A DNA stretch of 64,000 nucleotides from Zhengitettix transpicula (lineage: Eukaryota > Arthropoda > Insecta > Orthoptera > Tetrigidae). A program made the translations under genes and the position numbers. The notes beneath the pieces are model-generated. The model was not told where the DNA came from. It ran no database searches and was given only the letters and a program-made list of their open reading frames with translations. Below, one piece after another: positions 25,140 to 37,150 of this stretch (positions within the stretch are counted from its first letter, which is position 1; every line of letters begins with the position of its first letter). The DNA lies in contig CM073595.1 of assembly GCA_037074705.1 (NCBI GenBank), forward strand, positions 49,037,639 to 49,101,638, in the 5' to 3' direction.

Positions 25140-26080
25140 CAATGTATATTTATGTGAGCCGCATGCTGTGCCCTTTCTCGCGGTTTTAATTTAGTCACGC
25201 CAGCAGAGGGAATTATGCGTAAGAGAAGTTTCCCCGCAGCAACGAAAATATGTAACGTCTCTGCGAAATGAATAAAACACCCCCCCGCTTTGATTTTATA
25301 AAGGCAGGAACTAAGGGAGGCAGGGTAGCTTCCCCCGCATTCGCTTCATAATTCTCCTTGGGTATTTCAAGACGCCCACTTATCATTTCTTGCAGTTTGC
25401 CTTTTCATTATCCTCAACCCTTCCCCCGCAACTCGGTCTCTCATTGGTTCTCGTCAAAAGTCACGTGAACGAATAGCAAAAGTTTTTACATCTATTATTG
25501 AAGAGGTGGTTCGGGAGAGGCGAAGGGTAAAGTTTTGTCGGTAAAGTTGGCGCGACTGCTGTATAATCATAAAGTGTTAAACTCTGCGGAGTCTGATGAA
25601 GCGAGGAGAGTCCGGGACTTGGCGTTTCTTCCCGGGACAAGTCTGGCCTCGGAACTGACCCGTCCCGATACGTATTATTCGCATTGTGCAGCAAATTAAA
25701 CTTTCGGTTTTCGAAGGCAAATTAACGGCCAACTTCAGTCGGTAACTTTACGCCAATAAAAGCTCCGGCGCGCAGTTTCGGGGGACTTTGTTTTATTAGC
25801 CGGCGGAATACACCACGTAATAATAAAGTTTTTCGCCAGACGAAACTGCCAACTAGCTGGAGTCGGCTTTTAATGAGGGAACTCTTGCCTCCTGATTGGC
25901 TACGCGATGAGCTATCTTTTATTTACTCCCCAGCTTCTAGAACTTAAGAGCAACTCAGCTACATAAACTCGTAGCTCCCCTTAAGAGAATGGCTTCCAAA
26001 AGAACGCCCCCAGTCTTACGCGCCGATTATGAGGCATTAAAGCCGCATTATTAAAGAATACTAAGTGTAGTGCGTTCAGA
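25140..26080. promoter_or_regulatory. GC-rich island, candidate regulatory region
   Basis: Composition changes sharply from AT-rich to balanced or GC-rich with many CpGs. No open frame carries a recognisable domain (25461-25694 minus is the longest). Motifs seen: inverted CCAAT boxes (GATTGGC near 25893, TCATTGG near 25441) and several TTTAT/ATAAA sites (CCAATAAAAG, TTTTATTAG, AATAATAAAG) of the kind bound by posterior Hox/Caudal-type homeodomains. Nucleotides 25841-25912 are similar to 27382-27451. The regulatory role is inferred from composition and motifs only. Confidence 0.4.
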
Positions 26081-26315
26081 CTACAACGTAATTCCTATTC
26101 AGCTCACTTATTTGAAACTTGGAACCTCCATTGTGTCAGAGAATGTCAGTGACTGAAAATACTCAGGTATAAGCCACCCCTTTTGGATCGGGCGGAAAAT
26201 TTGAAGCCCTAACAAATTCGATATACCCTCGTGGAAATGTATCCCAATTAGACGCCGTCATTTGATATTTTTAAAGTAGGCAAACATCATTGAAACGAAG
26301 TGTCAGTAAAGATTT

Positions 26316-26685
26316 AAAATGAAAAAATTACGTCTGATAGAAAATAATGAATAAGAAAGATAGCCAATACAGACAATATTATTGTTGAATAATAAAGATA
26401 GCCAATACAGACAAAAAAACGTAATATAAATACCACACAACATTTCTGGGATCCTTGTTCCTTTCGTCAGGTGCTAAGAAGTGTCTAGAGAAACACAAAT
26501 GCACTGGTCAGTTGACAAACTCAAAACCCAGTGCAGTTGTGTTTCTCTCGGCTCTTCTTAGCACCTGACGAAAGGTACAAGGATCCCAGAAACGTTGTGT
26601 GGTATTTATATTATCTTTTTTTTTGTCTGTATTGTCTATCTTTATTATTCATTATTTTCTATCAGACGTAAATTATTTTCATTTC
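26316..26685. repeat. 370-bp foldback element, family 2
   Basis: The arms 26316-26507 and 26528-26685 are reverse complements over most of their length, with a 20-base loop (26508-26527). Shared blocks: TTACGTCTGATAGAAAATAA, AATACAGACAAAAAA, ATATAAATACCACACAAC, TTTCTGGGATCCTTGT, CCTTTCGTCAGGTGCTAAG and AGAAACACAA(A/C)TGCACTGG. The left arm carries an internal tandem duplication (AATAAAGATAGCCAATACAGACAA-like unit, about 26350-26415) that the right arm has once, so it arose after the hairpin formed. Few substitutions separate the arms. There is no coding capacity. Read on the plus strand, the right arm contains CTGACGA (26565-26571) and GAAAC (26589-26593), discussed among the findings. Confidence 0.85.
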
Positions 26686-27240
26686 AATATTATTATTATT
26701 TACGATCGACGTAGAATCGAATCATGAGAAATATTTCTGAGTAGAACACGTCAGTGAATATGTCCAGTCGCTGCTCTACGGAAAATTGCAAGGACAAATA
26801 AAACGATGAAGTTAAAAATCTGGTCCACCGTCCGGTCTTCCGATCGTGCAAGTCAGTTGGAACGTGAAACGTGATTTGGATATAATGTATAAAGGACTGT
26901 TATTGCTCCCATCGGTACTCAATCTGAGATTCTGAAAATTATAAACATGACTGCAAAGTATACAAGTGATGCGTAGTGGAGAAATGAGTAGAGGAATATA
27001 TATATATATTTTTTAAATGAGCTAATTTCCTATAATTATCCTGTTTCTCTGTCTACACATGCAAAAAAAAATTATGTTAATTACTAAGAGCGATGGGCTT
27101 ATTTGAGATCCTATTCCAAATCTCTTAATGCACTTGAGTTCATTCAAACAATAGTATTGCTTCAGTTACTCTAGGAACTATTCTGTCGCGACCTGATGGT
27201 TTCCTGAAATAATCAAAATTTCAGACAGAGAAAAATCTGG
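26686..27240. other. Interval without recognised features
   Basis: Mostly AT-rich; nothing recognised apart from a short TA run near 27000. Confidence 0.45.
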
Positions 27241-27381
27241 TAGCCAGGTGGGACTAGCCAACCGAAAAGTCCACACATTATATCGGTTCTCGAAACGTAA
27301 TAACTGTAAATCGCCTCTAGGGCTCAGCGGGGTGCAGTGTCCGGCCCAAAAGGGGCGGCGGGAGCCAAGGGTGACCACAGT
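27241..27381. repeat. Dispersed repeat B, copy 1
   Basis: Matches 29275-29420 in the same orientation. Shared text includes GCCAGGTG, CCGAAAAGTC / GCGAAAAGTC, GGTTCTC(G/A)AAACG, AATCGCCTC(T/G)AGGGC then TCAGCGGGGT(G/A)CAGTGT, and CCGGCC(C/A)AAAAGG. On the minus strand both copies can be read as GHCTPLSPRGD followed by diverging residues and ending near SPTW(L)P / SHLAP, so an old coding origin (transposon) is possible but unproven. Confidence 0.65.
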
Positions 27382-27451
27382 CGAAACTGCCAACTAGCTC
27401 AATCAGCTATTAATGAGGAAACCTTGCCTCGTTATTGGCAACGCAACGACC
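27382..27451. repeat. Block shared with 25841-25912
   Basis: CGAAACTGCCAACTAGCT is identical in both places, followed by similar sequence (TTAATGAGG, CTTGCCTC, ATTGGC, ACGC). It abuts repeat B directly, so repeat B may simply be longer and the island block at 25841 another partial copy. Confidence 0.55.
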
Positions 27452-29274
27452 CATATCGTATTTAAACGCCAACTTCAGATAAACTGAGATATTCTGTAAA
27501 AATAATGAAAATTTACACCCCTCTGTTTCAAATCAGCTCTAGACACGATATCACAAGTTAATCACGTTTTAAAATTTATAATCAGGAATTTATCGGTCAT
27601 TGAAAATTTTCCCCAAATCTCACTCTAACCTACACCATGAATTCCTCAGCGAACTCCTACACTTTCCGACTCATACGACAGCAAAGATCAACGAAAACCG
27701 TGTACCTTATCAGTGCCTCCAGCATGTGTTTCCACACTGTTGTGATCAACCTTCTGAAGCATAACTATCCTCTAAATTATAACTTTCAATTCTACAATTA
27801 TTGAATGTATAAAAATGCTTGTTATTCCATTCCGCTGATGGAAAACATTTCGATCACCCCACTCTAAATTCTCTAAGCTACTTTCATGTGCATATTTTTA
27901 TTGACAATGTAATATTGGTGTTTGCAAATTCGCGGTTTTTCTTTAACAGGCACTTTTAATAAGACCCAAAGTAGTTTTTTTGGGGGGACTTTAACAACCA
28001 TAAGTCGTTTTCATCTTACATACATAAGATGCGTCTTGAAAAAATTATATTTAAGATTAAGAGATTTTCTTGAAATCTTGAATTCATTTGAACTAAAGAG
28101 GAAAAAAATTCACCTATAAATGAAGCAGGTATGAAATATGGATATATTTAATGCTGTGGCAGGGCAGAGCTCGGAAACTAACATCGATTATAAAAAGTAA
28201 CAATTGTAATAAAATTCAATCCATAATAAAAATCGTATTCTTTATATAAATATCTCAAAAAAACTTTGATAAATATGTAAGGGATAAATCCACTTAGTTA
28301 AATGACAATTCACTGCTCTTAGACTGTAATCAATTTTCATTCTGATAGAAAAAATAAAAGAATGATTCCAGATGAATATGACGTATTAACGTCGAAAACT
28401 AGTGATGAGATTTTAAGGTACCATGCGGAGTGTAGAAAAAATAATGAAGTTTCCACAGAAAGTATAAATGTTTTTTTATCTAATATAATAGACACAAAAG
28501 AATTTCCAAACTTCATTAAAATACTTTCATAATATGTCACAATTCTTTTCTGGATGTTATTTGTACCTCACATGTTCCGGATCCTTAATATCTATTAGAA
28601 ATTAATTATTATTCAATTAGCCCTCTTGCCTAGTTGTGAATCCCATGCACAATTTTGTTAATATCCTTAAAATAGGCCTACTTCATTTCAATACTGGTAA
28701 CGGAAAGTAAATTTTATTTACAGCTGCGATGTATTATTAATTTTATTTCAAGTTTATATTTACATTGTGAATGTATTGTAGGTTTCTTGCCCTTTAATTC
28801 AGTGCCACATTTATGTAGTAAATTCTTCCCAACCTTTACCCAACCGCAATAGTGAGAATTACTGTGGAAAAATGAATCTGTTTCTGACACTTGTCAGCCA
28901 GGTCTTTGTCATGACCTCATATTTGACAGGGACTCACGGTGTTAGTCAAAATCTCCTCGAGGATCAAGCGGTCAACATTGGACCAGCGGTGGTACTAGTA
29001 ACTTTTTCAACTGCTGCGGCTGGCTTGATGCATTTCGACGGGCTACATTTTATTTAATCAACCCTCATGTATACACAAATAGGTCTCCATATGTGTTGCC
29101 TACGACGCTACAAATACCTATTATTAAATGGGAATTTTTCATTTATTCGACGGTGTGATAAATTTAAGATTCTATGTGTTTTTCAAGTTTTTGGAGACAC
29201 ATTTCTCCGAGACACCTTTGGTACAGTTATTTTAACCAAAATTTATGGTTTGTATAATAACATGGCATCTTATT
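27452..29274. other. AT-rich interval without recognised genes
   Basis: Short open frames only. One at 28872-29057 begins with a hydrophobic stretch that could pass for a signal peptide, but 61 codons with no homology I know is not enough to call a gene. Confidence 0.45.
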
Positions 29275-29420
29275 GGGGCCAGGTGAGACCCGTCAAGCGA
29301 AAAGTCAGGCCATGGCCATGTCATTGTATTGGTTCTCAAACGGAATCGGACAAAATCGCCTCGAGGGCTCAGCGGGGTACAGTGTCCGGCCAAAAAGGTT
29401 TTTGGGGGGAGGGGGGGGGG
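29275..29420. repeat. Dispersed repeat B, copy 2
   Basis: Second copy of repeat B (see 27241), ending in a G-rich run (29396-29421). The conserved core is ATCGCCTCGAGGGCTCAGCG followed by GGGTACAGTGTCCGGCC. About 2.03 kb separates the copies. Confidence 0.65.
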
Positions 29421-29429
29421 CTAGGGTGA

Positions 29430-30040
29430 GGTGACCGGAATTTCTAGTAGCCCGTGCCGTGCCGTGGCAGGTAACACCGGACATCAGTTCAGTTCCAGGA
29501 CCGCTTCAGGTAAGATTCTTCCCGACCGGAGCCCGAGCACGAGCCTGCGGGTAAGTGTCCGAAGTTTTCTTAGAACCGCGAGCGTTTGTCCGGGACCTCC
29601 GGGCTTGGTGAGGGCGCTGGTGCGTGGGAGGGGCGGGGGGGGGAGGGGGTGAGCGGGGACATGTTTGAAGTAACGATTTTTGGCGCAGCGCTATTAAGCA
29701 TTGCTTTGTCTGCTCGCTATATTGATGAGTTCTTCCCGTTTCTTCGGTGCAGAGAAGGGGCAGCCAGGCTCCGCCCACGTCTTCCCCTTCCCGTTCCCTT
29801 CGCTTGCCTTCCCTTCCCTCCGCAAGGCGCGCCCCTCGCAGCCGCACCCCCTTAATGTATAATTAACCGGAGCGAAATTACCCATCTCAAAAACACTTCT
29901 TTCAGTTTTAGCTCCTCGTCGTACGGCAACGTTGCAGCGTAAATCATTCCTCGACTAAATAAAACGCGGGGGCGCGTGCAAGGGGAGGCGGCACCTTTTC
30001 TTAACGCCGACTCCACCCCCGCCGCGATATATCTTTCAAA
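29430..30040. promoter_or_regulatory. GC-rich island with clustered 5' splice-site-like sequences
   Basis: A CpG-rich island. Within 85 bases the plus strand has GCAG/GTAACA (29471), TCAG/GTAAGA (29510) and GCGG/GTAAGT (29551), all good 5' splice-site matches. A G-rich run (29624-29662) could form a quadruplex. The right part is pyrimidine-rich. The island could be a promoter with a first exon; no start codon or frame is convincing. Inference only. Confidence 0.35.
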
Positions 30041-31880
30041 TATAATGCAGGGTTCTTACAGCGGCACGTGGGGCTAAAAATAGGAAATTTAATGGTGTTA
30101 GTAATTCCTTACGTGATAAGGAGCTCACTTTCTCAAACTCCCCTGAGAACGAAAATCTGCTAATATGTATTTCAAGGAGTAGATAAACTTTTACGACAGT
30201 AAATCCATTGAATCATTTTCTTGATTAAAATTAAAAGAATAATATTGATTGATTTGAAGGATGATAACTGTAAGAAACAAAAAATTAGGAACGAGTTAAA
30301 AAATATTCATCGACATTTCTTCTTTGTTATATAAAGGCGGGAATCCAATTAATTGAACAGTTATTTTCTGAATAACTTAAAGAATTCATTTTTACGAATT
30401 TTCTTGAATTTAAAATTCTTGACTTAATTTGATTTTATTGGAAATTAATTCCCTCTTTTTTTATATATAGATCTATTTGGGTTTGTGAGCGTCGAGATGC
30501 CCTTTTATCGAAACCAACAATAATTTTTTTTGGTTTTTAAAGTGAATATCGGAATGATCTGAATGAGGTTATATACAATTTTTATTCATAACATTTCTTT
30601 GTCTGAAACTTTTATTACGTAGCCTACAGCGTTGCACAATTGGTTTAATAAATCTATTTATATGTGTTATATTTATGACCATATACTTTTTTTATTTTTG
30701 TTGGAAATTTCCCTCTGTAAATCGAAATTGATCATCATAGCTCTGACTTTTTTCTGCCGAAAGAAGCGCGTTGAATGCTGCAATGTCGAATTTTTCTTTG
30801 TTTGTTACCTTCATTTACTTCCTTTTTAAATATGTGTACTAACTTTTCATAGTTTTTTTCAAAGTAGGCTACTTTGTGGAGAAATATAATGGAATGTACT
30901 ACTGTCTAGAGCGTGTTAGGACAATTTTGAATATATTTTCATATACATTGGGGAAAAATTGACGTAAAATAAGCTTATTTATTTTTTATATTTTAAACCT
31001 GCTTCCAAAAAATATATTATACACAAATCGATCCTCCGATATAACGTTCAGAATTTACTTACTTTGCATTCTGTTCAGTATTTTTGTTGCTGTTTTGGTG
31101 AGTTCGCAATAAACGTTTCGTATCAGGAAAAAATATATATCTTAGAATTTCTGTGAAAACATAAATTGCCAATAATCTTGTGGGAAATTATAGTGGCTTA
31201 GGAGACATGAGACGTATCTCGAACATTAAAGTTTTTTTTTTTTAGGAATTTTTGTACCATTTTCTAACGACATTAACCACATCTAAGTATACTTAGTTTA
31301 ATGCTCTTATAATATAATTTATCTTCTTCTCCCTTCGTCGGGTACCAATAAAAATTACCCTTACAATTCCTATTTAAAAACGTACGCTGAAAGTCTATCC
31401 AATGAACTTTAATTATTTTCATAATTTTCTAGTGATCCACTAGAGTGAAGCATCGAATCACAATAATACATTTTATCTAAATAAAATCTTTTGTTTGTGT
31501 TATTATTGATTTTACGGATAATGTATCCTATTTCTTTTTCTTGAATAATGACTGCAAAAAAATATCTATATTAAATTTATTATTTTATATTAGGCTTTAT
31601 ATGACTATTTGGAGTGATAACATTTTAGGATTTCATGTTAACCTTACAAGTTATATTATTAATTCTTCAAAAAGAAGTTCATATTTCCTTTCCTTCATTG
31701 GAAGTTGAGAATTCACACTCTAATAAATGTATATGTAGTGAAGTTCATAATATTGTGAATTCTGATTGTTCCTGGGACGTATAGACTACTGCCGATTACT
31801 TAGTTACCTTCTAACTTTTTTACTTAATGCATTTTCTAGGGGCGAGTAATCTCCGAGCTGAATTTCAGGCAAATAAGGCG
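30041..31880. other. AT-rich interval without recognised features
   Basis: No gene or repeat recognised. Confidence 0.5.
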
Positions 31881-32640
31881 TTAATTAGGCTGAATTTCCA
31901 CGTCTTGAGCCGATTGATTAAGGAGCCCGCCCGTGTCGCGAGAAGAAGTTCCAGGGAACGCTGAGCTCATTTCGGTGAAGAAAGACGAAGATGTTTTTGA
32001 AAATTGTAATACACCGCGCACCGGGGGTGGGGAGCCAACATGGCTGTCTCCTTACGGCATGCCGCCCCCGCGGCGAACGGGTGAGGGAGGGGTAGGGGAA
32101 GGCTCGACCGTCTTCGCAATATAAATAAACAAAAGCTTCTTTCATCGACCCGAGCGACGTCTTGCGAGGCCAGATAGCTGCGTCCAGGGCTTTTCTTTAT
32201 TCGTCCCCTCACGAGGGAAGAAAGGAAAGGCACTGGGGGTGCGGACAATCGCGCCCACTCTCCCGTCTGCCGCCCCCTCCTCCACCTCGGCACGTACCCG
32301 CCCGCCCGCCCGCAAAGTAAGTTTTCGGCGTTTCCTTTCGCGAGCTCCCACCCCTTTGCTGCGCGCCTCCTCCTTTTCCTTTTTGCCTCGAGGAAAAACT
32401 CCCAGCAGACAGACAGGCAGACAGGCTGAAAGGTGACGTTCGCACAAAGACTCGAGTGCGCGCCTCAAAATCAAATTAACGACACAAGAAGTACGGCGCG
32501 TCTTAGGGAGAGCTGCGTGCGCGTCGCTTTTTCCCTGGCGCCATTAGCATTTCCAAGACGTTCCAAATTAAGTATATAATTAGAAAACACTGTTCTAGTT
32601 AGAGCTCCACCCCCGCTGCCGCCGCAGCGTCACATCCTCG
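31881..32640. promoter_or_regulatory. GC-rich island
   Basis: A CpG-rich segment with overlapping short frames on both strands (31918-32474), the signature of GC content rather than of coding. A consensus 5' splice site CAAA/GTAAGT is at 32317 on the plus strand. A tandem CCCGCCCGCCCGC tract (32298-32313) resembles Sp/KLF-type sites. The segment to the right (32640-32930) is open for 85 codons on the plus strand but unrecognised. Candidate promoter or enhancer. Confidence 0.35.
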
Positions 32641-32939
32641 TGTGTTATCGTCGTCTGCATCGCGCGTCTTCTTTTGTTTCCCCGCTCCTCCACTCAGACC
32701 CATTCAAAATTTCCATTTCCTTTGTTCCCAGACTGCTGCGTTGTAATCTTCAACTTGGAGGAATTGCCAGCGACTTCTATTGGGCGCCAGCCTTCATTCA
32801 AAATGGTGCTGGAGAAATATGCTTTGACTGAATATTCATCAAAAGAGGGGCCTTGTGCCGAGGGAAGGAGGAAGAAACGTTCCCCGTCCTACACCAAGCC
32901 ATTTTTCACAATAGTTAGACGCAACAAATAATTACTTAA

Positions 32940-33249
32940 TATCATCGAAGACTGACAATTTTGAAAATATTTTTATGTTCGTAAAACCGACAAACAGCTG
33001 TTAAATGTGTAAACAAAATTAGCGTTGCTTAATTTAACGCATATAAGTGCAAACTTCATCGTAACCATTAAAAAAAATTGTGTATATTTGAAAAAAATCC
33101 GAAATAAATAAACTATTTGCGATCGTAACTTTTTTGGCTATAAAAAATTACGAACCATTAAAAATGTTAGTTGATTCATTTCTTTTCTATGTCCCATTCT
33201 TGATTGATTTTTCTGTCAGTAACAGTTGGTACAAAGGCGGTAGCAGCAA

Positions 33250-33314
<65 letters not shown>

Positions 33315-35000
33315 TCTCAACTGTTTTTATCTTTCCGCTTTATATATCTTGGCATCCAAGCCAGAGTCTTTTAAATTTTGCACTTAATAAACCTATCATT
33401 ACTAATTTTTATATTAACGTAGGTCTTATAAATAGCTAATTAATACAAAGGTTTGGTGATTCAAGTAACTTCAACCCAATACAATATTTGCTGTTTTTCT
33501 CCCATATTTTGCAATATTTCATATTTTATTTATAAGACCCTACTGCTTCTAAACTGAAATTTACAGCATGCTACGTTCTTCTTGATATCTTTTCCAATCT
33601 GTGTAAAGGAATGAATCTTGCTACCAACTGTTCCTACAATATAACGTCAATTTTATTGCAAATGACCTGACTACGTCATTTTTCCTATTCCTCCACGTCC
33701 GTTTTTCTGTGGAGATCGGAACTTTCAGCTTCATACTTGATTCTGCGATCAGCTAGCGTTAATTAAAATCGAATAAAAAATTACGATATTCGCTAATCGT
33801 CGAGGGAAGTAAATCATCTGTTTTAATTAAAATGGTGAAGACGTGCAACAAATAAAGATCTTCCCAGCCTCAACATGGATCAATAATATAGTAGAATACC
33901 CCGAAACGTTTCGATTGCACGTACAGACTCCATCCTAAGCCTTTATTGCATAGCGTAGCGTATATTCTACATACATTTTAGTATCACCAGGCGTCTCTGG
34001 GTTTCTAAGAGGTAATTTGTGATGCAAATGTAAAAAAAATGCACTTAAGGAAATGTGAAATTTTTTGTGGGCACGTTAAAATATGACTGTCCTTAAGCCA
34101 GATTTTTCTACCCGCCGGTCAAATTTAGAATATTTATTTTCTGTGAATTTTTTAGGTTAGTTTTTTCAAGAAGGAAAATTTAAGCGACATTCTCAGGCTA
34201 TTCTAATTGCACAAATATTATCAAATTAATGTAAATTGTTGATAAATCAGACCTAAATATATATTTGTTGAATATGTGTAACATCATGAGCCAAATTGAC
34301 TCTGGTCACGTTCGATAATTTTTTGGTTATTTTCTCCGTATTGTATTCAGAAAAATACATCTTAAATAATTTATTTTAAAAAAAATCAAGTACTTAAGTG
34401 TTAAGTAGGAACGACATTGAGGAATTTCATAACATCTGGACTGCTGAAGTCCGACAAACCATTTCTTATCCGATTTATTATCCTTTACTATCGTACGAAA
34501 ATGGAACGAAACATTTCTTTCAACGAACGTGTTTTCCCGATTCACGGCATCCCTCAATAAACTCTTGTTCAAAAAATTTTATATTTTCAAAAATTTGTGT
34601 TACATAATTTATAACTATTTATATGTTAAATATTTTTTATTATCTCCAGTGAGAAAGTATTTATCAGTAATGGAATATATCGATAATAAGACCAATAATA
34701 TGAATGACAAAATGGATGACAAATTATTTACGAACTTGAGGAATATACATCGAAATTAATCAAATATAATTCAAATATTAAATAAATATTTTTTTATTTA
34801 CTTGTTGTTCTACAGGTTTCATGTAAGACTAGAAACAATTTTTTTGTTCCTCCTTAAAATATTTTCTTGTTTTATAGTTTTATTTCACAGAATAAATTGA
34901 GAATAATGATTTTTTAAAACTTTGTTGTATAAACTATTAATGAAGTATATACAATTGTTTTTTTTTGTATTTATACTGTACTAAAACTCGCGTTGACTAT
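32940..35000. other. AT-rich interval without recognised genes
   Basis: Apart from the compound microsatellite at 33250, nothing is recognised; short frames at 34327-34759 overlap on both strands. Confidence 0.5.
33250..33308. repeat. Compound (CA)n(TA)n microsatellite
   Basis: About sixteen CA units run directly into about thirteen TA units. Uninterrupted, so probably polymorphic. Confidence 0.95.
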
Positions 35001-35006
35001 TTTCAG

Positions 35007-35149
35007 ACTGCTTTCCTGCCGTGTACCTCATGAGGAATTACTCGTATTTCCGGCGTGGTAACAACCCTCTTCACCGCAGACGCCCTAGACATCCATCCGC
35101 AGGAAAGCTCAGCTCTTATTCTAAAGGAGTGGAAAAAAATAAAATGTGA
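35007..35149 (+). CDS. Candidate 3'-terminal coding exon, unidentified
   Basis: A textbook acceptor (pyrimidine tract GACTATTTTCAG ending at 35006) is followed by a GC-richer block in AT-rich flanks. In the frame beginning at 35009 (two bases complete the preceding codon) it is open for 46 codons to a TGA at 35147-35149. The other two frames close within 60 bases. The predicted tail contains YLMRNYSYFRRGNNPLHRRR and is basic. An AATAAA lies at about 35138, just before the stop. I do not recognise the protein. No partner exon has been identified, so this may be a chance open frame behind a chance acceptor. Confidence 0.25.
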
Positions 35150-36479
35150 AGAAAAAAAAACAGGAAAAACGAGGCGCTAAGAATGATGTAACTTTTTTTC
35201 CCCTGAAATTCATGACCATGGTTGCTGACGGATTAACATAAGAAAAGTATATTTAAAAATATAAATACATTAACCTATATTCGTATACCTCAACTTCGTG
35301 TTTTATTTAAAAAACTTGACTCAATCAAAAAGGTTGCGAATATAAAAACGAACACGTTTGAATCACTTAAGAATTTGGTTTAGTTTTCCTTAACTAAGAT
35401 CGGAGTGCGTTTAAAAAATTTATTAGTTCTACGTAAAAAAATAATACTATTGTTTGATATGCTTATTATTTCTAAATAAAATCTCAACTTTGCGACTAAA
35501 AACGATTTGGATCTGGATTTAATAACTCTTATTATCGAACATTACGGTTTTTAGCAGGCAGGCAATATGATTTTGTAGTTTCTAACATCGTCATTCTTCG
35601 TTTAACAAATTTTATTAGGGTAAGTAATCCCTGAAGCTTTGTATGATCCAATGAGATAAAACTCATTAGACTGCATCTACCGGCTTAAAGTCATAACATT
35701 ACAATCGTGAACAAAGAAAACCATAATATTTTTCGGATTTGCGAATTGTTTTCTTTCCAATCAAATGAATATATCGTCATCCAGATCCTGAGATGGAGCT
35801 TTAAGGAAAGTCACATTTCGCATTATAAAAGCGGTCAGTTTAACGTCGTAGTCGGGGGACGGTTAAATTTAATTTCATGCACCATTCTTATAAATATCTT
35901 TCAAAACAAAAACCTCGGGGGATATTAACGAAATAATTTCAGATTTATTAACTGCCAAGTTCTTTCAGATCAGTTATTTAATTAATTACCCGACGTGTGT
36001 TACAGCCTTTTTGTAGTCAATGATACATACGACGTGTTTTTCTACAAACTAGGTACGTCCACTGGCTGTTTTGTGAATTTCTCGTCCTCCTGATCCGACA
36101 CTTAAGGTCTGCTATTACAGTTGTAGAAAAATTATTTGCACCGTTAAAGTGGGAGCACCAAATTGACTGAGTCGTATAAAATTATTACATAAGCTTGTAT
36201 TAATTTCGTAGATTTTAATGTGTTCAGGAAACTTCGTTTATTTGTAATGTATATATATATAATAGGAGAAATTAAATATTTTTTCTGAGTACTCAAAAAA
36301 AAATTTAGTGGTACGATTATGAATAGATACATTGTGTCTGGTGAAACTGAAGGAATGAAGTATAGAATATTAAAAACATAGCTTTATTTTAACACTGAAC
36401 ATGACTGTACGGGACTAATGGTAAATGTTTTGTGACTAAGATTGGTGTTTTCGTGTTGTCATCGGACTTTTCAGGACTC
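35150..36479. other. AT-rich interval without recognised features
   Basis: Nothing recognised beyond short chance frames. Confidence 0.45.
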
Positions 36480-37150
36480 GAAGTGAGGCTTTTCCGTGAT
36501 GACAGTAGGGGTTGGAATTCGCGAACTAAATCACGGCGACACTCGCGCGTGCATATGGCAAGGATTTCAAACCTTATCGTGTCTTTGTTTCGCTAAATTG
36601 CCGCGCCTGTAACTCTGTCAGCAAATAAAGCACTGCCGTGCAGAAACATTCCATTAGATTGGCTGCATCTGGCTCCAACTTCGCAATTACGCCCCATTGC
36701 TACTTGGAAATTGCAACTCCCAAGAAAGGCGAGCCCCGGAGCGCTGATGACAAATATCGCATTCGTTAAAAGTGCCGACCTCCTCTAATTAAGCAAAACG
36801 AACGTTCCTGTAAAGATTTTAGCCGGTTAAATAAAGCCTCCTTAAGCAAAGCTAAAGCTAGCGACCGCGCTAGTACTTAATTCAGAAGAGAGGCGCGAGG
36901 GGTTGGGAGGGAGCCTGGTTAAGTGAAACAAATAAATGCTGCTGCGACTCGCTACAAAAATTATTTCTCCCCCGGCAGTGGCGTAATAACCCAGAAGAGG
37001 GCTGAGATTTCCCATACGGGGCTCCGTGCTAAAAATCCCATTGTGTTACCGGGGAAAGAGGACACCGAACACCCTCTCCGCTGAATAATTGTGTCACTTA
37101 CACACGGGACAAACAGCAGATCTGCAAACCCGCCATACGTCACGAAAACT
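36480..37150. promoter_or_regulatory. GC-balanced island, candidate enhancer
   Basis: Composition rises abruptly. No frame is meaningful. Homeodomain-type and Caudal-type cores recur (CTAATTAAGC, AATAAAGC twice, TTAAATAAAG), mixed with CpG-bearing stretches. This resembles a conserved non-coding element of a developmental locus; only cross-species alignment could show that. Confidence 0.35.

Noticed and set aside
26565..26593. A functional hammerhead ribozyme in the 26316 foldback.
   Set aside because: The core order is present, but the expected cleavage-site base is G and stem II is weak, so activity of this copy is not supported; kept only as a family-level lead.
28872..29057. 61-codon frame with a signal-peptide-like start.
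   Set aside because: Short, no mature domain or cysteine pattern, no promoter or polyadenylation context.
31918..32474. Several overlapping open frames of 63-110 codons on both strands.
   Set aside because: All arise from stop-poor GC-rich sequence, have low-complexity translations (R, G, P, E runs) and contradict one another.
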